In this document: positions 9,731 to 19,287 of the stretch, one piece after another
Numbering within the stretch: position 1 is the first letter of the stretch
Layout of the letters: every line of letters begins with the position of its first letter
Assembly: GCA_903897145.1 (NCBI GenBank)
Contig: CAIUAN010000038.1
Coordinates: 124,001-188,000 of the forward strand
Source: an uncultured Bacteroidia bacterium
GTDB lineage: Bacteria > Bacteroidota > Bacteroidia > Bacteroidales > Prolixibacteraceae
Direction: 5' to 3'
Length of the DNA stretch: 64,000 nt
Position numbers and translations under genes: made by a program
Notes under the pieces: model-generated
Seen by the model: only the letters and a program-made list of their open reading frames with translations
The model's database searches: none
What the model was told of the DNA's origin: nothing

Positions 9731-10750
9731 ATGATCTTTAACTCCCCTATTCTAAGTATAAAGCCTCTTGGCTTTATGTGGCCTACAACGAATCCATTTC
9801 TTTTCTGTGCGCATCATCGTGATCATTATCCAGCTGGAAATGAAAAAATGGGACCTGCAGCATCACTCTCAGGTCGTAATATCGGGCAAGATTTCACTCC
9901 GAAAGATGGTTGGCGGATGTACCATGGACAAGAGATACCTGGGTTTCCAGTCCATCCACACCGAGGATTCGAAACAATTACCATTGTCAAGGAGGGAATT
10001 GTTGATCATTCTGACTCCATTGGTCAAGCGGGTCGTTTTGGACAAGGTGATGTGCAATGGATGACAGCTGGATCAGGGCTTCAACATTGTGAGATGTTCC
10101 CTTTGCTGAACCAGGATGGTCCAAATCCGGCAGAGCTATTTCAAATCTGGCTAAACATGCCGAAAGCCAATAAATTTGCACCTCCTTACTATAAAATGTT
10201 GTGGTCTGAAGAGATCCCTAAACAGGTCTCTAAAGATGCAAATGGAAAAACTTGTGAGGTTACACTAATTGCTGGTTCCTTGGATGGTGTGGAAGCTTTG
10301 CCTAATGCCCCCGATTCTTGGGCCTCTAATCCAGAACATGAAGTAGTAGTCTGGACGATTAAATTAGAGCCAGGAGCTATTTTGAATTTACCTTCTGCAA
10401 GTGATCAAGTGAATAGAACGCTCTATTTTCATATTGGAAATTCTTTACTAATCAATCAAACGAAAGTCGACTCTGGTGTTGCCATATCGGTGAAACCAAA
10501 CCAGATCATCCAGCTAGAAAATGGAGATACAGAGGCTCATCTACTTCTTTTACAAGGCAAGCCAATCGATGAGCCAATTGTGCAATATGGACCGTTTGTG
10601 ATGAATTCAAGAGGTGAAATCCAAGAAGCGTTTGAAGAATACAATGCAACAGAATTTGGCGGATGGCCATGGCCTAGCAGAGAGATGGTACATCCCCGCG
10701 ATAAAGGCCGATTTGCAAAATACCGCGATGGCTCAGAGGAGAGCCGGTAA
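9731..10750 (+). CDS. Pirin family protein (double cupin)
   Basis: A protein of about 339 residues of the pirin family, a bicupin non-heme iron protein. The N-terminal iron-binding motif is clear: HPHRGFETIT at 75-84 and GLQHCEMFP further on, after the usual GP/DHFG-like region near the start. Bacterial pirins have been described as quercetinases or as modulators of central metabolism, so function is open. ATG at 9731 is chosen; an in-frame TTG at 9716 would add five residues. The C-terminal half is a second, less conserved cupin. Confidence 0.9.
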   Translation: MIFNSPILSIKPLGFMWPTTNPFLFCAHHRDHYPAGNEKMGPAASLSGRNIGQDFTPKDGWRMYHGQEIPGFPVHPHRGFETITIVKEGIVDHSDSIGQAGRFGQGDVQWMTAGSGLQHCEMFPLLNQDGPNPAELFQIWLNMPKANKFAPPYYKMLWSEEIPKQVSKDANGKTCEVTLIAGSLDGVEALPNAPDSWASNPEHEVVVWTIKLEPGAILNLPSASDQVNRTLYFHIGNSLLINQTKVDSGVAISVKPNQIIQLENGDTEAHLLLLQGKPIDEPIVQYGPFVMNSRGEIQEAFEEYNATEFGGWPWPSREMVHPRDKGRFAKYRDGSEESR

Positions 10751-10854
10751 GAATTTTAGTGTCCATAAATTTATCCGATTTTAACTTCCAAAATAGTTAA
10801 CGGAGGAAATTGCGATAAATTTTTCGCCAAGAGCGAAATAGTTCCCAAATGCAC

Positions 10855-10884
10855 TTGTCTATCACCAAGTAAATCTTATTTTTG
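10855..10884 (+). promoter_or_regulatory. Promoter TTG-N19-TATTTTTG for the Gfo/Idh/MocA gene
   Basis: TTG at 10855-10857 and TATTTTTG at 10877-10884 are separated by 19 bases, a good match to the Bacteroidota sigma-A consensus. It predicts a leader of about 35 bases to the ATG at 10927 and excludes an upstream TTG at 10882 as the start codon. Confidence 0.7.
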
Positions 10885-10926
10885 TTACCTTATATTAAAA
10901 ACTTCCAAACAAATCAATCAACTAGT

Positions 10927-12198
10927 ATGGATAAAAATTCTCCTAATCGCAGAACATTTCTAAAAGCATCAGCTGCAGCAGCTGCAGGAATGATGATTAT
11001 TCCACGTCATGCACTTGGTGGACCTGGTTTTATTGCACCGAGCGACCAGCTAACTAAAGCTATTATTGGTACCGGAGGAATGGGACGCGGTCATATTCAA
11101 TATGAAGGAACAAAAGTTGTAGCTATTTGTGATGTAGACAAAAAACATCTTCAACTAGCTAAATCACTAATTCCAAATGATGTAGCTACATTTCATGATT
11201 ATCGCGAACTATTACTTCGCCCTGAGATTGATATAGTACATATCGCAACACCTCCTCACTGGCATGGTCTAATGGCTATTGAAGCTGCTCGCGCAGGAAA
11301 AGATATCTGGTGCGAAAAACCAATGACTCGTACCATTGGTGAAGGACAACGTGTTGTTGAGGAGGTTAATAAACATGGTCGGATGTTCCGCTTAAACACG
11401 TGGTTCCGATTTAAAGATAATTTCTATGGTTTAGGAACCGATGTTAAACCATTAAAAAAAGTGATCGAGAGTGGAATATTAGGATGGCCTTTAAAGGTTA
11501 CCGTAAGTGGAATTACAGGTTTCGACTGGAAATTCTACTGGCGTGGTGAGACCAACCTATCTCCAGAACCAATTCCTGAAGAGTTAGACTATGATTTCTG
11601 GTTAGGTCCTGCACCTCACCGTCCATATAATGCGAAACGTGTACATACAAACTTCCGCGGATATTGGGATTATGATGGTGGAGGCTTAGGAGATATGGGT
11701 CAACATTACCTCGATCCAGTACAATACTTCCTTGGTAAAGACAATACAAGTCCAATAAAAGTTGAAGTGGATGCTCCTCAACAACACGAGGATGCAGTTG
11801 GCGTATGGCGTAGAATTGAATACACCTATGCTGATGGCTGCAAGATAATCCTTGACGGCGAAAACAAAGATAAAGATGCTGCCTATATCGAAGGACCTAA
11901 TGGAAAGATTTTCAAAGGTTTTGAATCTACCATTCCAAATATTAAACAGTTTATCGAAACACTTCCAGATCCAGAACCACGCATTACAACGTTCTCTGAA
12001 TCGGTAAGAACAAGACAAAAATTTGCCTTAAATGAGATGAACGGACATCGCTCATGTACTTTAGTCAATATGGGGATTTTAGCTGTAAGACTTGGTAGGA
12101 CCTTGAATTTCGATCCAGACAAACAAGTGTTTATCGATGACGAGGCGGCAAATCGCTTAATTCATCAGCCTATGCGAGCACCTTGGACAACCATTTAA
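10927..12198 (+). CDS. Tat-exported Gfo/Idh/MocA family oxidoreductase
   Basis: A 423-residue NAD(P)-dependent oxidoreductase of the Gfo/Idh/MocA family with a twin-arginine signal (NRRTFLKASAAAAAG), so it is probably exported folded to the periplasm, likely carrying its cofactor. The Rossmann motif GTGGMGRGH, the conserved EKP (WCEKPMTRT) and the C-terminal alpha/beta domain are all visible. Secreted relatives in Bacteroidota oxidise C3 of glycosides or act on sugar derivatives. The next gene, 74 bases on, carries DUF1080 domains annotated as 3-keto-disaccharide hydrolases, which supports a 3-keto-glycoside pathway, though this is inference. Confidence 0.92.
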   Translation: MDKNSPNRRTFLKASAAAAAGMMIIPRHALGGPGFIAPSDQLTKAIIGTGGMGRGHIQYEGTKVVAICDVDKKHLQLAKSLIPNDVATFHDYRELLLRPEIDIVHIATPPHWHGLMAIEAARAGKDIWCEKPMTRTIGEGQRVVEEVNKHGRMFRLNTWFRFKDNFYGLGTDVKPLKKVIESGILGWPLKVTVSGITGFDWKFYWRGETNLSPEPIPEELDYDFWLGPAPHRPYNAKRVHTNFRGYWDYDGGGLGDMGQHYLDPVQYFLGKDNTSPIKVEVDAPQQHEDAVGVWRRIEYTYADGCKIILDGENKDKDAAYIEGPNGKIFKGFESTIPNIKQFIETLPDPEPRITTFSESVRTRQKFALNEMNGHRSCTLVNMGILAVRLGRTLNFDPDKQVFIDDEAANRLIHQPMRAPWTTI

Positions 12199-12271
12199 TA
12201 TTTCATTAACCATTAATATATCTTAAACGATATCCGAAGCCAATAGGTAAAGGATTTAAACCATTAATATA

Positions 12272-15200
12272 ATGAACAAAATTTTTAATTCTCTTGTATT
12301 AGCCTTGACAATAATGCTAGTTTCAACTAGCATTCAAGCGCAAGAAAACAGAACTATAACAACCAAGATTGCCGACTTGATGGCTCAGATGCCTTCAAAC
12401 AATCTTCAATTACGAGACAAACTAGCCGAAGATGTTATTGCTCTAGGCAGCCAAGGATTTCAACAAATGGCTGAAAAAATGACCCCATCAGGAAAAGGAG
12501 ATAATTCAGCTCTTGTGTTTGCAATAAATGGTCTAACGAGGTATGCGAGCCAACCGGGTAAAGAAGCAGCTCGCGTTTTTGCGGAATCTGCATTTATCAC
12601 TGCTTTAGGAAAAGCGAAAGATTCAGAAGTTAAGGCTTTCTTTATTCGTCAATTAAAATTAATTGGCAAAGACAAAGCTGTAATAGTTATCGCGGGATAT
12701 CTAAATGACGCAGAGTTATGTGAGCCAGCATCTTTTGCGTTAACTTCGATTGGAAGTGAAGCGGCAAAGAATGCTTTTTTAAATGCATTGCCGAGAGCGC
12801 AAGAATCATCTTTGACTACCATTGTAAGATCATTGGGAGTGCTTCAGGTGACTGAAGCCAACGCTACAATCATCAAGAACATAAATTCAAGCAACCAAAA
12901 TCTTAAGCGTGTTTCATTAGCGGCCTTAGCCTCCATTGCTTCTGCAGATTCATATGAACCACTTTTAAATGCAGCGAAAGCAGCTGGATTCGTTTATGAG
13001 CCATCGAATGCCACTGCGGCTTTCCTATCTTATACAAATCGTTTAGGGGAAAAAGGCAATCTGGCTCTATGCGCTAAAGCGTGTGACGAGTTAATCAACA
13101 GCTGTCAATCGGTAGCTCAACTGCACACCAAATCTTCAGCACTAAGTACCTATATGCTTTTCTTTGAGAGTGAAGCTCAAGCGAAATTGCTAAATGCATT
13201 TGACAATAACGATAAGCCATTTAGATTTTCGGTGCTAAATTTAGCAGCAAAAAGTAAGGCGGCATCCGTTAAGGCTTGGATTACAAAAGCCTCAAAAGCT
13301 AAACCAGAGCAACAAGCTGAAATCATTGAGATGTTAGGCAAGAAGGGGGATCTTTCTGCAGAAGAGTTTATTAAAAAACACTTTAAAAATAAATCAGAGG
13401 TGGTTAGTGAAGCCTCTATTTTAGCCTATAGCAAGCTGAAGGGAAAAGATGCAATTGCAGAGCTTTCAACCTTACTAAGTAAAGGAACTTCACCAAGCGC
13501 TACAACAAAAGCATTGATGTCATTAGTTGACAGCAAAGGGCTTGATCAACTAGCTCAGGCATTAGATAAAGCGCCTGAAAAAGCAAAGAGTGAAATCATT
13601 ACGATTATCGGGGCTAAATCAGGCAAACAATACTTTGATCAAATTTACAAATACACCCAAAGCACAAATGCAGCAATTCAAACAGCGGCTTATGGTGCGA
13701 TGAAAAACACAGCATCAGCAAAAAACTACGATCAATTATTGAGCCTATTGTATGCCACTGATGATAAGGATAAAATTAAAAGTATTCAAGAGGGTATTGT
13801 AAATATTGCTTCTGAAATCCCAGATAAAAATGCTCAGACTGCACCTTTGTTATCAAAAATTGAGTTAACAACAAACATAGGACGAATTACTGAAATACTA
13901 CCGAGCATCGGGGGAGCTAAAGCATTGAAAGCGATGAAGAATTTAATTCGTTCAAAAAATGCAGCAGACCATGATGCAGCCTTTACGGCTCTGCTTGCTT
14001 GGAAAGACCAAGAAGCTTCGAACACACTTTATGAGTTATGCAAAACGCTTACTGAATCGCAACTTTCAAGTGCTATAACTAGCTATGTTCGTCAGATTAA
14101 GGGCTCAAAATTACCGGATGATCAAAAGCTTTTGCAATACCGCAAAATCTTACCATATGCAACGGACAAAAAAGACAAACAACTTTTAGTTGGATCCTTA
14201 GGTCAAGTAAAAACCTTCTTATCCTTAGTAACTGCAGCATCTTATTTAGACGATCCAGATGTCAAGGAAGAAGCCACTTCGGCTGTCATGACGATTGCCT
14301 TACCTTCTGGAGGTAAAAAAGGTCTATCAGGTGTAACTGTTCGTAATGCCTTAAATAAAGCATTAACTAGCTTAGGCGGCAGCGAAAGTGAATATGATAG
14401 AACAAGAATTCAAAACTACCTTGATGAGATGACTTATGAAGATGGTCTTATCCCAATGTTTAATGGCAAAGATTTAACCGGCTGGCAAGCGCTTGTTGGT
14501 AATCCAGTAACACGAGGTAAAATGACCCCTGAAGAGCTTGCAAAAAAACAAGCAGAGGCAAACTCCAAACTAGGAAGCAATTGGGTTGCTAAAGATGGCA
14601 CTATCAGTTTCAATGGTGCTGGAGATAACCTTTGCTCTGTGAAGAAATATGGTGATTTTGAGATGGTCGTTGACTGGAGAATAACAAAAAAAGGAGATAG
14701 CGGCATTTATCTACGTGGTTCTCCTCAAATACAAATCTGGGATACTTCGCGGGTAGAAGTGGGTGCTCAGGTGGGTTCGGGAGGATTATACAACAACAAG
14801 ACAAATCGCTCGACTCCGCTTAAAGTAGCTGACAATCCAGTTGGAGAATGGAACACCTTTAGAGTTAGAATGATTGGCGAAAAAGTTACGGTTTACTTAA
14901 ATGGTGAGTTAGTAGTAGATAATGTTACGCTAGAAAACTATTGGGATCGCGCAAATCCAATCTTTCCAAAAGAAGCAATTGAATTACAAGCACATGGCAC
15001 TGATTTAGCTTTCCGTGATATCTACGTTAAAGAGTTAAACAATGAAGAATATGTTGTCCCAGCTGATGAAGCAAAAGAGGGATACAAAGCACTCTTCAAT
15101 GGTAAGAACTTTGATGGATGGACTGGCAATCTAATTGATTACCATGCTGAGAATGGAGAAATTGTTCTTCACGTAGACAATGGCCCATCCCATGGGAATA

Positions 15201-15670
15201 TCTTTACAGCGGATGAATATGGTGACTTCAGTATTCGTTTCGAATTTCAATTGACTCCAGCGGCTAACAACGGACTTGGGATACGTGCTCCTTTAAAAGG
15301 AGATGCTGCTTACCAAGGAATGGAAATCCAGGTCTTAGATAATGAAGATCCAGTTTATGCAAATCTTGCTCCATACCAATACCACGGATCTGTTTATGGT
15401 ATTCTGCCAGCAAAAAGAGGCTACTTAAAACCACTTGGACAATGGAATACAGAAGAGGTTGTTGCAAAAGGAAACAAAATCAAAGTTACCCTTAATGGAA
15501 CAGTGATCTTAGATGGAGACATTAAAGAAGATGCAAAAAATGGCCCTCTTGATCACAAAGAACATCCTGGACTATTCAATGCAAAAGGTCATATCGGATT
15601 CTTAGGTCATGGATCAATTGTGAAATTTAGAAGTATCAGATTGAAAGATTTGACCAAAAAGAAAAAATAA
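12272..15670 (+). CDS. Large exported HEAT-repeat protein with two DUF1080 domains
   Basis: An 1132-residue secreted protein. After a signal peptide (cleavage near SIQAQ) residues about 30-700 form alpha-helical HEAT-like repeats. They are followed by two tandem DUF1080 (3-keto-disaccharide hydrolase, concanavalin-like) domains starting near 725 (LIPMFNGKDLTGW) and 936 (GYKALFNGKNFDGW). DUF1080 proteins are implicated in hydrolysis of 3-keto-glycosides. The upstream Gfo/Idh/MocA oxidoreductase could supply the 3-keto substrate. The HEAT part may be a binding scaffold. The gene ends before a 14-bp perfect hairpin that probably terminates transcription. Confidence 0.88.
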   Translation: MNKIFNSLVLALTIMLVSTSIQAQENRTITTKIADLMAQMPSNNLQLRDKLAEDVIALGSQGFQQMAEKMTPSGKGDNSALVFAINGLTRYASQPGKEAARVFAESAFITALGKAKDSEVKAFFIRQLKLIGKDKAVIVIAGYLNDAELCEPASFALTSIGSEAAKNAFLNALPRAQESSLTTIVRSLGVLQVTEANATIIKNINSSNQNLKRVSLAALASIASADSYEPLLNAAKAAGFVYEPSNATAAFLSYTNRLGEKGNLALCAKACDELINSCQSVAQLHTKSSALSTYMLFFESEAQAKLLNAFDNNDKPFRFSVLNLAAKSKAASVKAWITKASKAKPEQQAEIIEMLGKKGDLSAEEFIKKHFKNKSEVVSEASILAYSKLKGKDAIAELSTLLSKGTSPSATTKALMSLVDSKGLDQLAQALDKAPEKAKSEIITIIGAKSGKQYFDQIYKYTQSTNAAIQTAAYGAMKNTASAKNYDQLLSLLYATDDKDKIKSIQEGIVNIASEIPDKNAQTAPLLSKIELTTNIGRITEILPSIGGAKALKAMKNLIRSKNAADHDAAFTALLAWKDQEASNTLYELCKTLTESQLSSAITSYVRQIKGSKLPDDQKLLQYRKILPYATDKKDKQLLVGSLGQVKTFLSLVTAASYLDDPDVKEEATSAVMTIALPSGGKKGLSGVTVRNALNKALTSLGGSESEYDRTRIQNYLDEMTYEDGLIPMFNGKDLTGWQALVGNPVTRGKMTPEELAKKQAEANSKLGSNWVAKDGTISFNGAGDNLCSVKKYGDFEMVVDWRITKKGDSGIYLRGSPQIQIWDTSRVEVGAQVGSGGLYNNKTNRSTPLKVADNPVGEWNTFRVRMIGEKVTVYLNGELVVDNVTLENYWDRANPIFPKEAIELQAHGTDLAFRDIYVKELNNEEYVVPADEAKEGYKALFNGKNFDGWTGNLIDYHAENGEIVLHVDNGPSHGNIFTADEYGDFSIRFEFQLTPAANNGLGIRAPLKGDAAYQGMEIQVLDNEDPVYANLAPYQYHGSVYGILPAKRGYLKPLGQWNTEEVVAKGNKIKVTLNGTVILDGDIKEDAKNGPLDHKEHPGLFNAKGHIGFLGHGSIVKFRSIRLKDLTKKKK

Positions 15671-15715
15671 GTTTTACAGATAAAAAAGATAAGTCTTCAT
15701 TGAGAACCTTATTGC

Positions 15716-15756
15716 TTAAGCCACTTTTTTAGTTTGTCGCTTAAAAAGTGGCTTAA
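15716..15756 (+). terminator. Hairpin terminator after the DUF1080 gene
   Basis: Perfect 14-bp inverted repeat (15716-15729 with 15743-15756) around a 13-base loop, followed by TTTG. It sits 45 bases after the stop of the HEAT/DUF1080 gene and 30 bases before the next start, consistent with an intrinsic terminator; the T-tract after the stem is short. Confidence 0.65.
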
Positions 15757-15786
15757 TTTGATTAATTACTTGATAATAAAAATACC

Positions 15787-16896
15787 ATGAGCTCAGTAAA
15801 CACTACTATTTCGGCGCAAGCAAGAATCCAGTCGATTGACTTTTTTCGAGGTTTTACTATGTTTATGCTTATTGGAGAGTTTTCTGGATTTCTTGGAACT
15901 TTAAATAATCCTTTCTTTGAAGGGACATTTATTAGAACCATTGGCGAACAACTTGACCATGCTGAATGGATTGGGCTTCATTTCTGGGATCTTATTCAAC
16001 CATTTTTTATGTTTATTGTGGGGGTTGCGATGCCATTCTCGATGACTAAAAGGTGGAATAATGGTGACACATGGTCATCTACCTTGCGCCATGCTGCAAT
16101 TCGATCGGTCTCCTTGTTATTTCTCGGATGGGCACTTTACTGCATTGGACCAGGAAAAATAACTTTCCGTTTTACCAATGTCTTAGCACAACTTTCAGTA
16201 ACCTATTTCATCGCTTTCTTATTATTGCGCAAGACTGTAAAATGGCAACTTATTGTCTCATTTGCATTGATTCTTCTGGCCGATTTACTTTATCGATTTT
16301 GGCCTATTGAAGGGTTTAATCAACCTTTTACCCCTGACCAGAATTTCGGATCGTGGTTTGATCTTGCGCTAACTGGAAGATTAGGAGGCGGTCATTGGGT
16401 TTCATTTAATGCGATCGCCACATCAGCACATACCATCTGGGGCGTACTTGCTGGATTAATTTTAATGAATCAATGGACTCCTAAAAAAAAGATACAAACT
16501 TTATTACTAGCAGGGGTTACAGGCCTTGTTATCGGTTATGCCTTAAGCCCCTTCACCCCTATCATTAAGCATATCTGCACGAGTTCATTTGTATTTATAA
16601 GTGGTGGATGGTGCCTAATCGCCTTGGCCTTTTCGTATTGGTTTGTGGATGTAAAAGGGTACAAAAAATTTGCTTTGTTCTTTGCTATCATAGGCATGAA
16701 TCCGTTGTTCATTTACTTCTTTGCGCATACCAATGGTACCAGTTGGGTTAGCTCGCTTGTGAGGCCCTTTACCAACTTACTTTTTGGATCATTGGGAGAG
16801 TTGCCGTATCAGATGGCTCAATCCATGACAGTTTGGATGGCGATGTGGGGAATTTGTTATTTCCTTTACAAGCGCAAGATATTTATTCGATTATAG
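15787..16896 (+). CDS. DUF5009/NagX-like (heparan-alpha-glucosaminide N-acetyltransferase-like) membrane protein
   Basis: A 369-residue polytopic inner-membrane protein with about ten hydrophobic segments. Its opening RIQSIDFFRGFTMFMLIGEF is the hallmark of the COG4299/DUF5009 group, related to the lysosomal HGSNAT acetyltransferase that acetylates terminal glucosamine using cytosolic acetyl-CoA. Bacterial members (NagX) recur in N-acetylglucosamine and chitin utilisation loci. Here it lies upstream of a sodium:solute symporter and a GH20 hexosaminidase, which supports amino-sugar metabolism. Activity is inferred. Confidence 0.82.
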   Translation: MSSVNTTISAQARIQSIDFFRGFTMFMLIGEFSGFLGTLNNPFFEGTFIRTIGEQLDHAEWIGLHFWDLIQPFFMFIVGVAMPFSMTKRWNNGDTWSSTLRHAAIRSVSLLFLGWALYCIGPGKITFRFTNVLAQLSVTYFIAFLLLRKTVKWQLIVSFALILLADLLYRFWPIEGFNQPFTPDQNFGSWFDLALTGRLGGGHWVSFNAIATSAHTIWGVLAGLILMNQWTPKKKIQTLLLAGVTGLVIGYALSPFTPIIKHICTSSFVFISGGWCLIALAFSYWFVDVKGYKKFALFFAIIGMNPLFIYFFAHTNGTSWVSSLVRPFTNLLFGSLGELPYQMAQSMTVWMAMWGICYFLYKRKIFIRL

Positions 16897-16912
16897 TTAA
16901 CACGATTAGATT

Positions 16913-17806
16913 GTGAAAAGTAAGATTAAGAAAATAATCATCAACTTATTAAAATTAGGCGTTTCAGTAGGTGCCATTTGGTGGGTTATGTCCAAGATAT
17001 CTTTCAAAGAGGTATTAGGCGTATTTTCAGCAGCTAATTTCTATTATTTGACTGCAGCTTTTGTGCTTCTATTTATCTCTTTTATTTTTTCCGCCTTTCG
17101 ACAAAATCTCTCTTTTCGCAATACGGGCGCAAATCTATCTCAAGCATTAAATATTAAACTCTTTTGGCTGGGAATGTTTTATAACTTATTTCTTCCCGGA
17201 GGAATTGGAGGAGATGGATACAAAGTATATCTAGTCAATAAATATCGTAAAAATGGGCTCAAGAAGAATATTGGTACGATGCTCGTTAACCGCATTGCTG
17301 GATTAGTTGCGATTGGCATTATTACCGTTGTGCTTTATTACCTCTCGGGGCTTCATCTTGAGTATGGCAAACAAGTCTGGATTGCAATTCCATTGATCTA
17401 CCTATTTTATATTGTCGTCCTGAAATACTTTTTCAAAAGCTTTCTAAATATTCATGCTGGGTTGTTCTGGTGGTCCATAGCACTCCAAGGGATGCAATTT
17501 ATTGCAGCTATCCTAATCCTGTATGCTTTTCATCAAACCACTGATATTTTTGATTATTTATTTTTATTTTTTATCTCAGCCATTGCAACTGCATTGCCAA
17601 TTACAATCGGGGGAATCGGTGCGCGCGAGATGGTTTTTCTAGTTGGTGCAAAAATGTTAGGACTTAATAATGAGATCTGTATCGCCCTAAGCTTAATGTT
17701 TTTTCTTCTTTCAGCTGTAATTTCCTTTGGAGGATTATACTGGGTTTTTCTTCCACCATTTCGGAAAGAGGCAGAACCCACCGAGTCAACTGAGATAGAA
17801 AACTAA
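16913..17806 (+). CDS. Lysylphosphatidylglycerol synthase-TM-like (UPF0104) membrane protein, GTG start
   Basis: A 297-residue protein with seven or eight transmembrane helices of the LPG_synthase_TM/UPF0104 family, the flippase-like half of MprF, here without the aminoacyltransferase domain. The motif NLFLPGGIGGDGYK and the downstream ITIGGIGAREMVFLVGAK are characteristic. The start is GTG at 16913: an in-frame TAG lies at 16907-16909, and the first internal ATG would delete TM1. Members are proposed lipid or glycolipid transporters. It starts 16 bases after the DUF5009 gene, suggesting cotranscription. Confidence 0.82.
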   Translation: MKSKIKKIIINLLKLGVSVGAIWWVMSKISFKEVLGVFSAANFYYLTAAFVLLFISFIFSAFRQNLSFRNTGANLSQALNIKLFWLGMFYNLFLPGGIGGDGYKVYLVNKYRKNGLKKNIGTMLVNRIAGLVAIGIITVVLYYLSGLHLEYGKQVWIAIPLIYLFYIVVLKYFFKSFLNIHAGLFWWSIALQGMQFIAAILILYAFHQTTDIFDYLFLFFISAIATALPITIGGIGAREMVFLVGAKMLGLNNEICIALSLMFFLLSAVISFGGLYWVFLPPFRKEAEPTESTEIEN

Positions 17807-17895
17807 GGCATTCAAAAGAAACAAGTACAATAAATCCGTTTGGTTAAATGGGTAGTTATGAAGTTATATAAATCAAAATCTATCCGATCTAAACC

Positions 17896-19245
17896 ATGTT
17901 AAAATACATTATCATTGCTGTTTATCTCGTTTCAATGCTTGTCATTGGAATCTTCTCTGCACGAAAAATAAAGTCAGATAAAGACTATTTTGTTGCAGGA
18001 AGGCGCGGAAATATCTGGCAGATCACCGGTTCATTACTCGCCACAATTCTTGGCAGTTCAGCAATTCTTGGAACAGCCGATTTAGCTTTTACGCAAGGCT
18101 GGGCGGCTTCATGGCTCCTATTCTGTGCAGCCATCGGATTATTCGTCTTGGTCCCTCTTTCGAAATATGTGCGACGACAAGATAAGATTACATTACCCCA
18201 AATGATTGGTGGGTATTATGGCTCTGAGGCTAAGATCGTATCGTCAACCATTATTGCTATAGCTTGGATTGGAATTATTTCGGCTCAGATTATTGGTGCA
18301 GCTAAGATCATGACTGGCTTTACAGGTTTAAACTATAGTCTTGGCGTTTGGGGGGCTGGGGCAATATTTATCTTTTATACGATAATCGGTGGGCAAATTT
18401 CAGTCTTAAAAACAGATCTATACCAATCGATACTCATCATTGGAGGGATCATGATGACGGCGCTCTACCTCTTGTTTAAAGACCCAATATCTCCACTTGA
18501 GCTAACACCGCTTAACTTTCCTTTTAATAAAGGATTTCAACCTTTTGACTTAGTTATTCTTTTACTTACCTACTCCACAGCTTTTGTTGTGGGACCAGAT
18601 ATCTACACCCGATTATTTTGTGCCGAAAATGAGCAGACAGCTAAAAAAAGTGTTCTTTTCAGCGCAGTGATACTCATACCTTTCTCGCTTTGCATAACTT
18701 TTTTAGGTGTTTACTCAGCTCATAAATTTCCAGAAATAAGCCAACACAAAGGATCAGCTCTAATTCCCGTTATGTTAGCAAACCTGCCAGATTGGGGTAT
18801 TGGCATCCTTGTTGCAGCCCTCTTATCTGCCGTCATGTCAACAGGATCAACCACCTTATTCACGGCTTCTACGATTATAAGTGATCAAGTATCTAAAGGT
18901 TTAAATAAAAAAGGGGCTGTAAGTAAGACGAAAGTTGTAATGCTGCTTATGGGACTATTAAGCATCTTACTTGCATTAAGCGTTCAGTCAATTATTCAAT
19001 CGTTGCTAATTGCCTTGTCTATGTTTTCAGGTGCTTTTATTATCCCAACACTTGCTGGTATATTCGGATATAAAACAAGTAGAATAAAAAGTAGTCTAGC
19101 AATGATTACTGGAGGAATTGTAGCCGTTAGTGGGAAAATATATTGCATAAATGGCCTTAGTAACATAGGCAATTGGCTAATAATCATTGGATTCATTCTG
19201 AATGCAGCGATTCTTTTCAGTCCAAAACAGACTAAAAATAATTAA
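17896..19245 (+). CDS. Sodium:solute symporter (SSS family)
   Basis: A 449-residue transporter with about 12-13 transmembrane helices of the sodium:solute symporter family (LeuT fold). The N-terminal signature (IGIFSARKIKSDKDYFVAGRRG), GSSAILGTADLAF in TM2 and the TM8 STGSTTLFTASTI region that supplies Na+ ligands are visible. Substrate is unknown; its position between a NagX-like gene and a hexosaminidase makes an amino sugar or sugar a reasonable guess, with no sequence proof. It begins 89 bases after the previous gene. Confidence 0.88.
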   Translation: MLKYIIIAVYLVSMLVIGIFSARKIKSDKDYFVAGRRGNIWQITGSLLATILGSSAILGTADLAFTQGWAASWLLFCAAIGLFVLVPLSKYVRRQDKITLPQMIGGYYGSEAKIVSSTIIAIAWIGIISAQIIGAAKIMTGFTGLNYSLGVWGAGAIFIFYTIIGGQISVLKTDLYQSILIIGGIMMTALYLLFKDPISPLELTPLNFPFNKGFQPFDLVILLLTYSTAFVVGPDIYTRLFCAENEQTAKKSVLFSAVILIPFSLCITFLGVYSAHKFPEISQHKGSALIPVMLANLPDWGIGILVAALLSAVMSTGSTTLFTASTIISDQVSKGLNKKGAVSKTKVVMLLMGLLSILLALSVQSIIQSLLIALSMFSGAFIIPTLAGIFGYKTSRIKSSLAMITGGIVAVSGKIYCINGLSNIGNWLIIIGFILNAAILFSPKQTKNN

Positions 19246-19250
19246 TTTCA

Positions 19251-19258
19251 TACCTTTG
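19251..19258 (+). promoter_or_regulatory. Putative -7 element TACCTTTG for the GH20 gene
   Basis: TACCTTTG matches TAnnTTTG and ends 29 bases before the ATG at 19288. No TTG lies at the expected spacing, so the promoter is half-supported; it would allow separate expression of the hexosaminidase. Confidence 0.45.
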
Positions 19259-19287
19259 CATCACAGAAGTAAAAAATCAAAACAGCA

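Noticed and set aside
10882-10926. Upstream TTG start for the Gfo/Idh/MocA gene
   Set aside because: It falls within the -7 promoter box and would bury the Tat signal 15 residues in.
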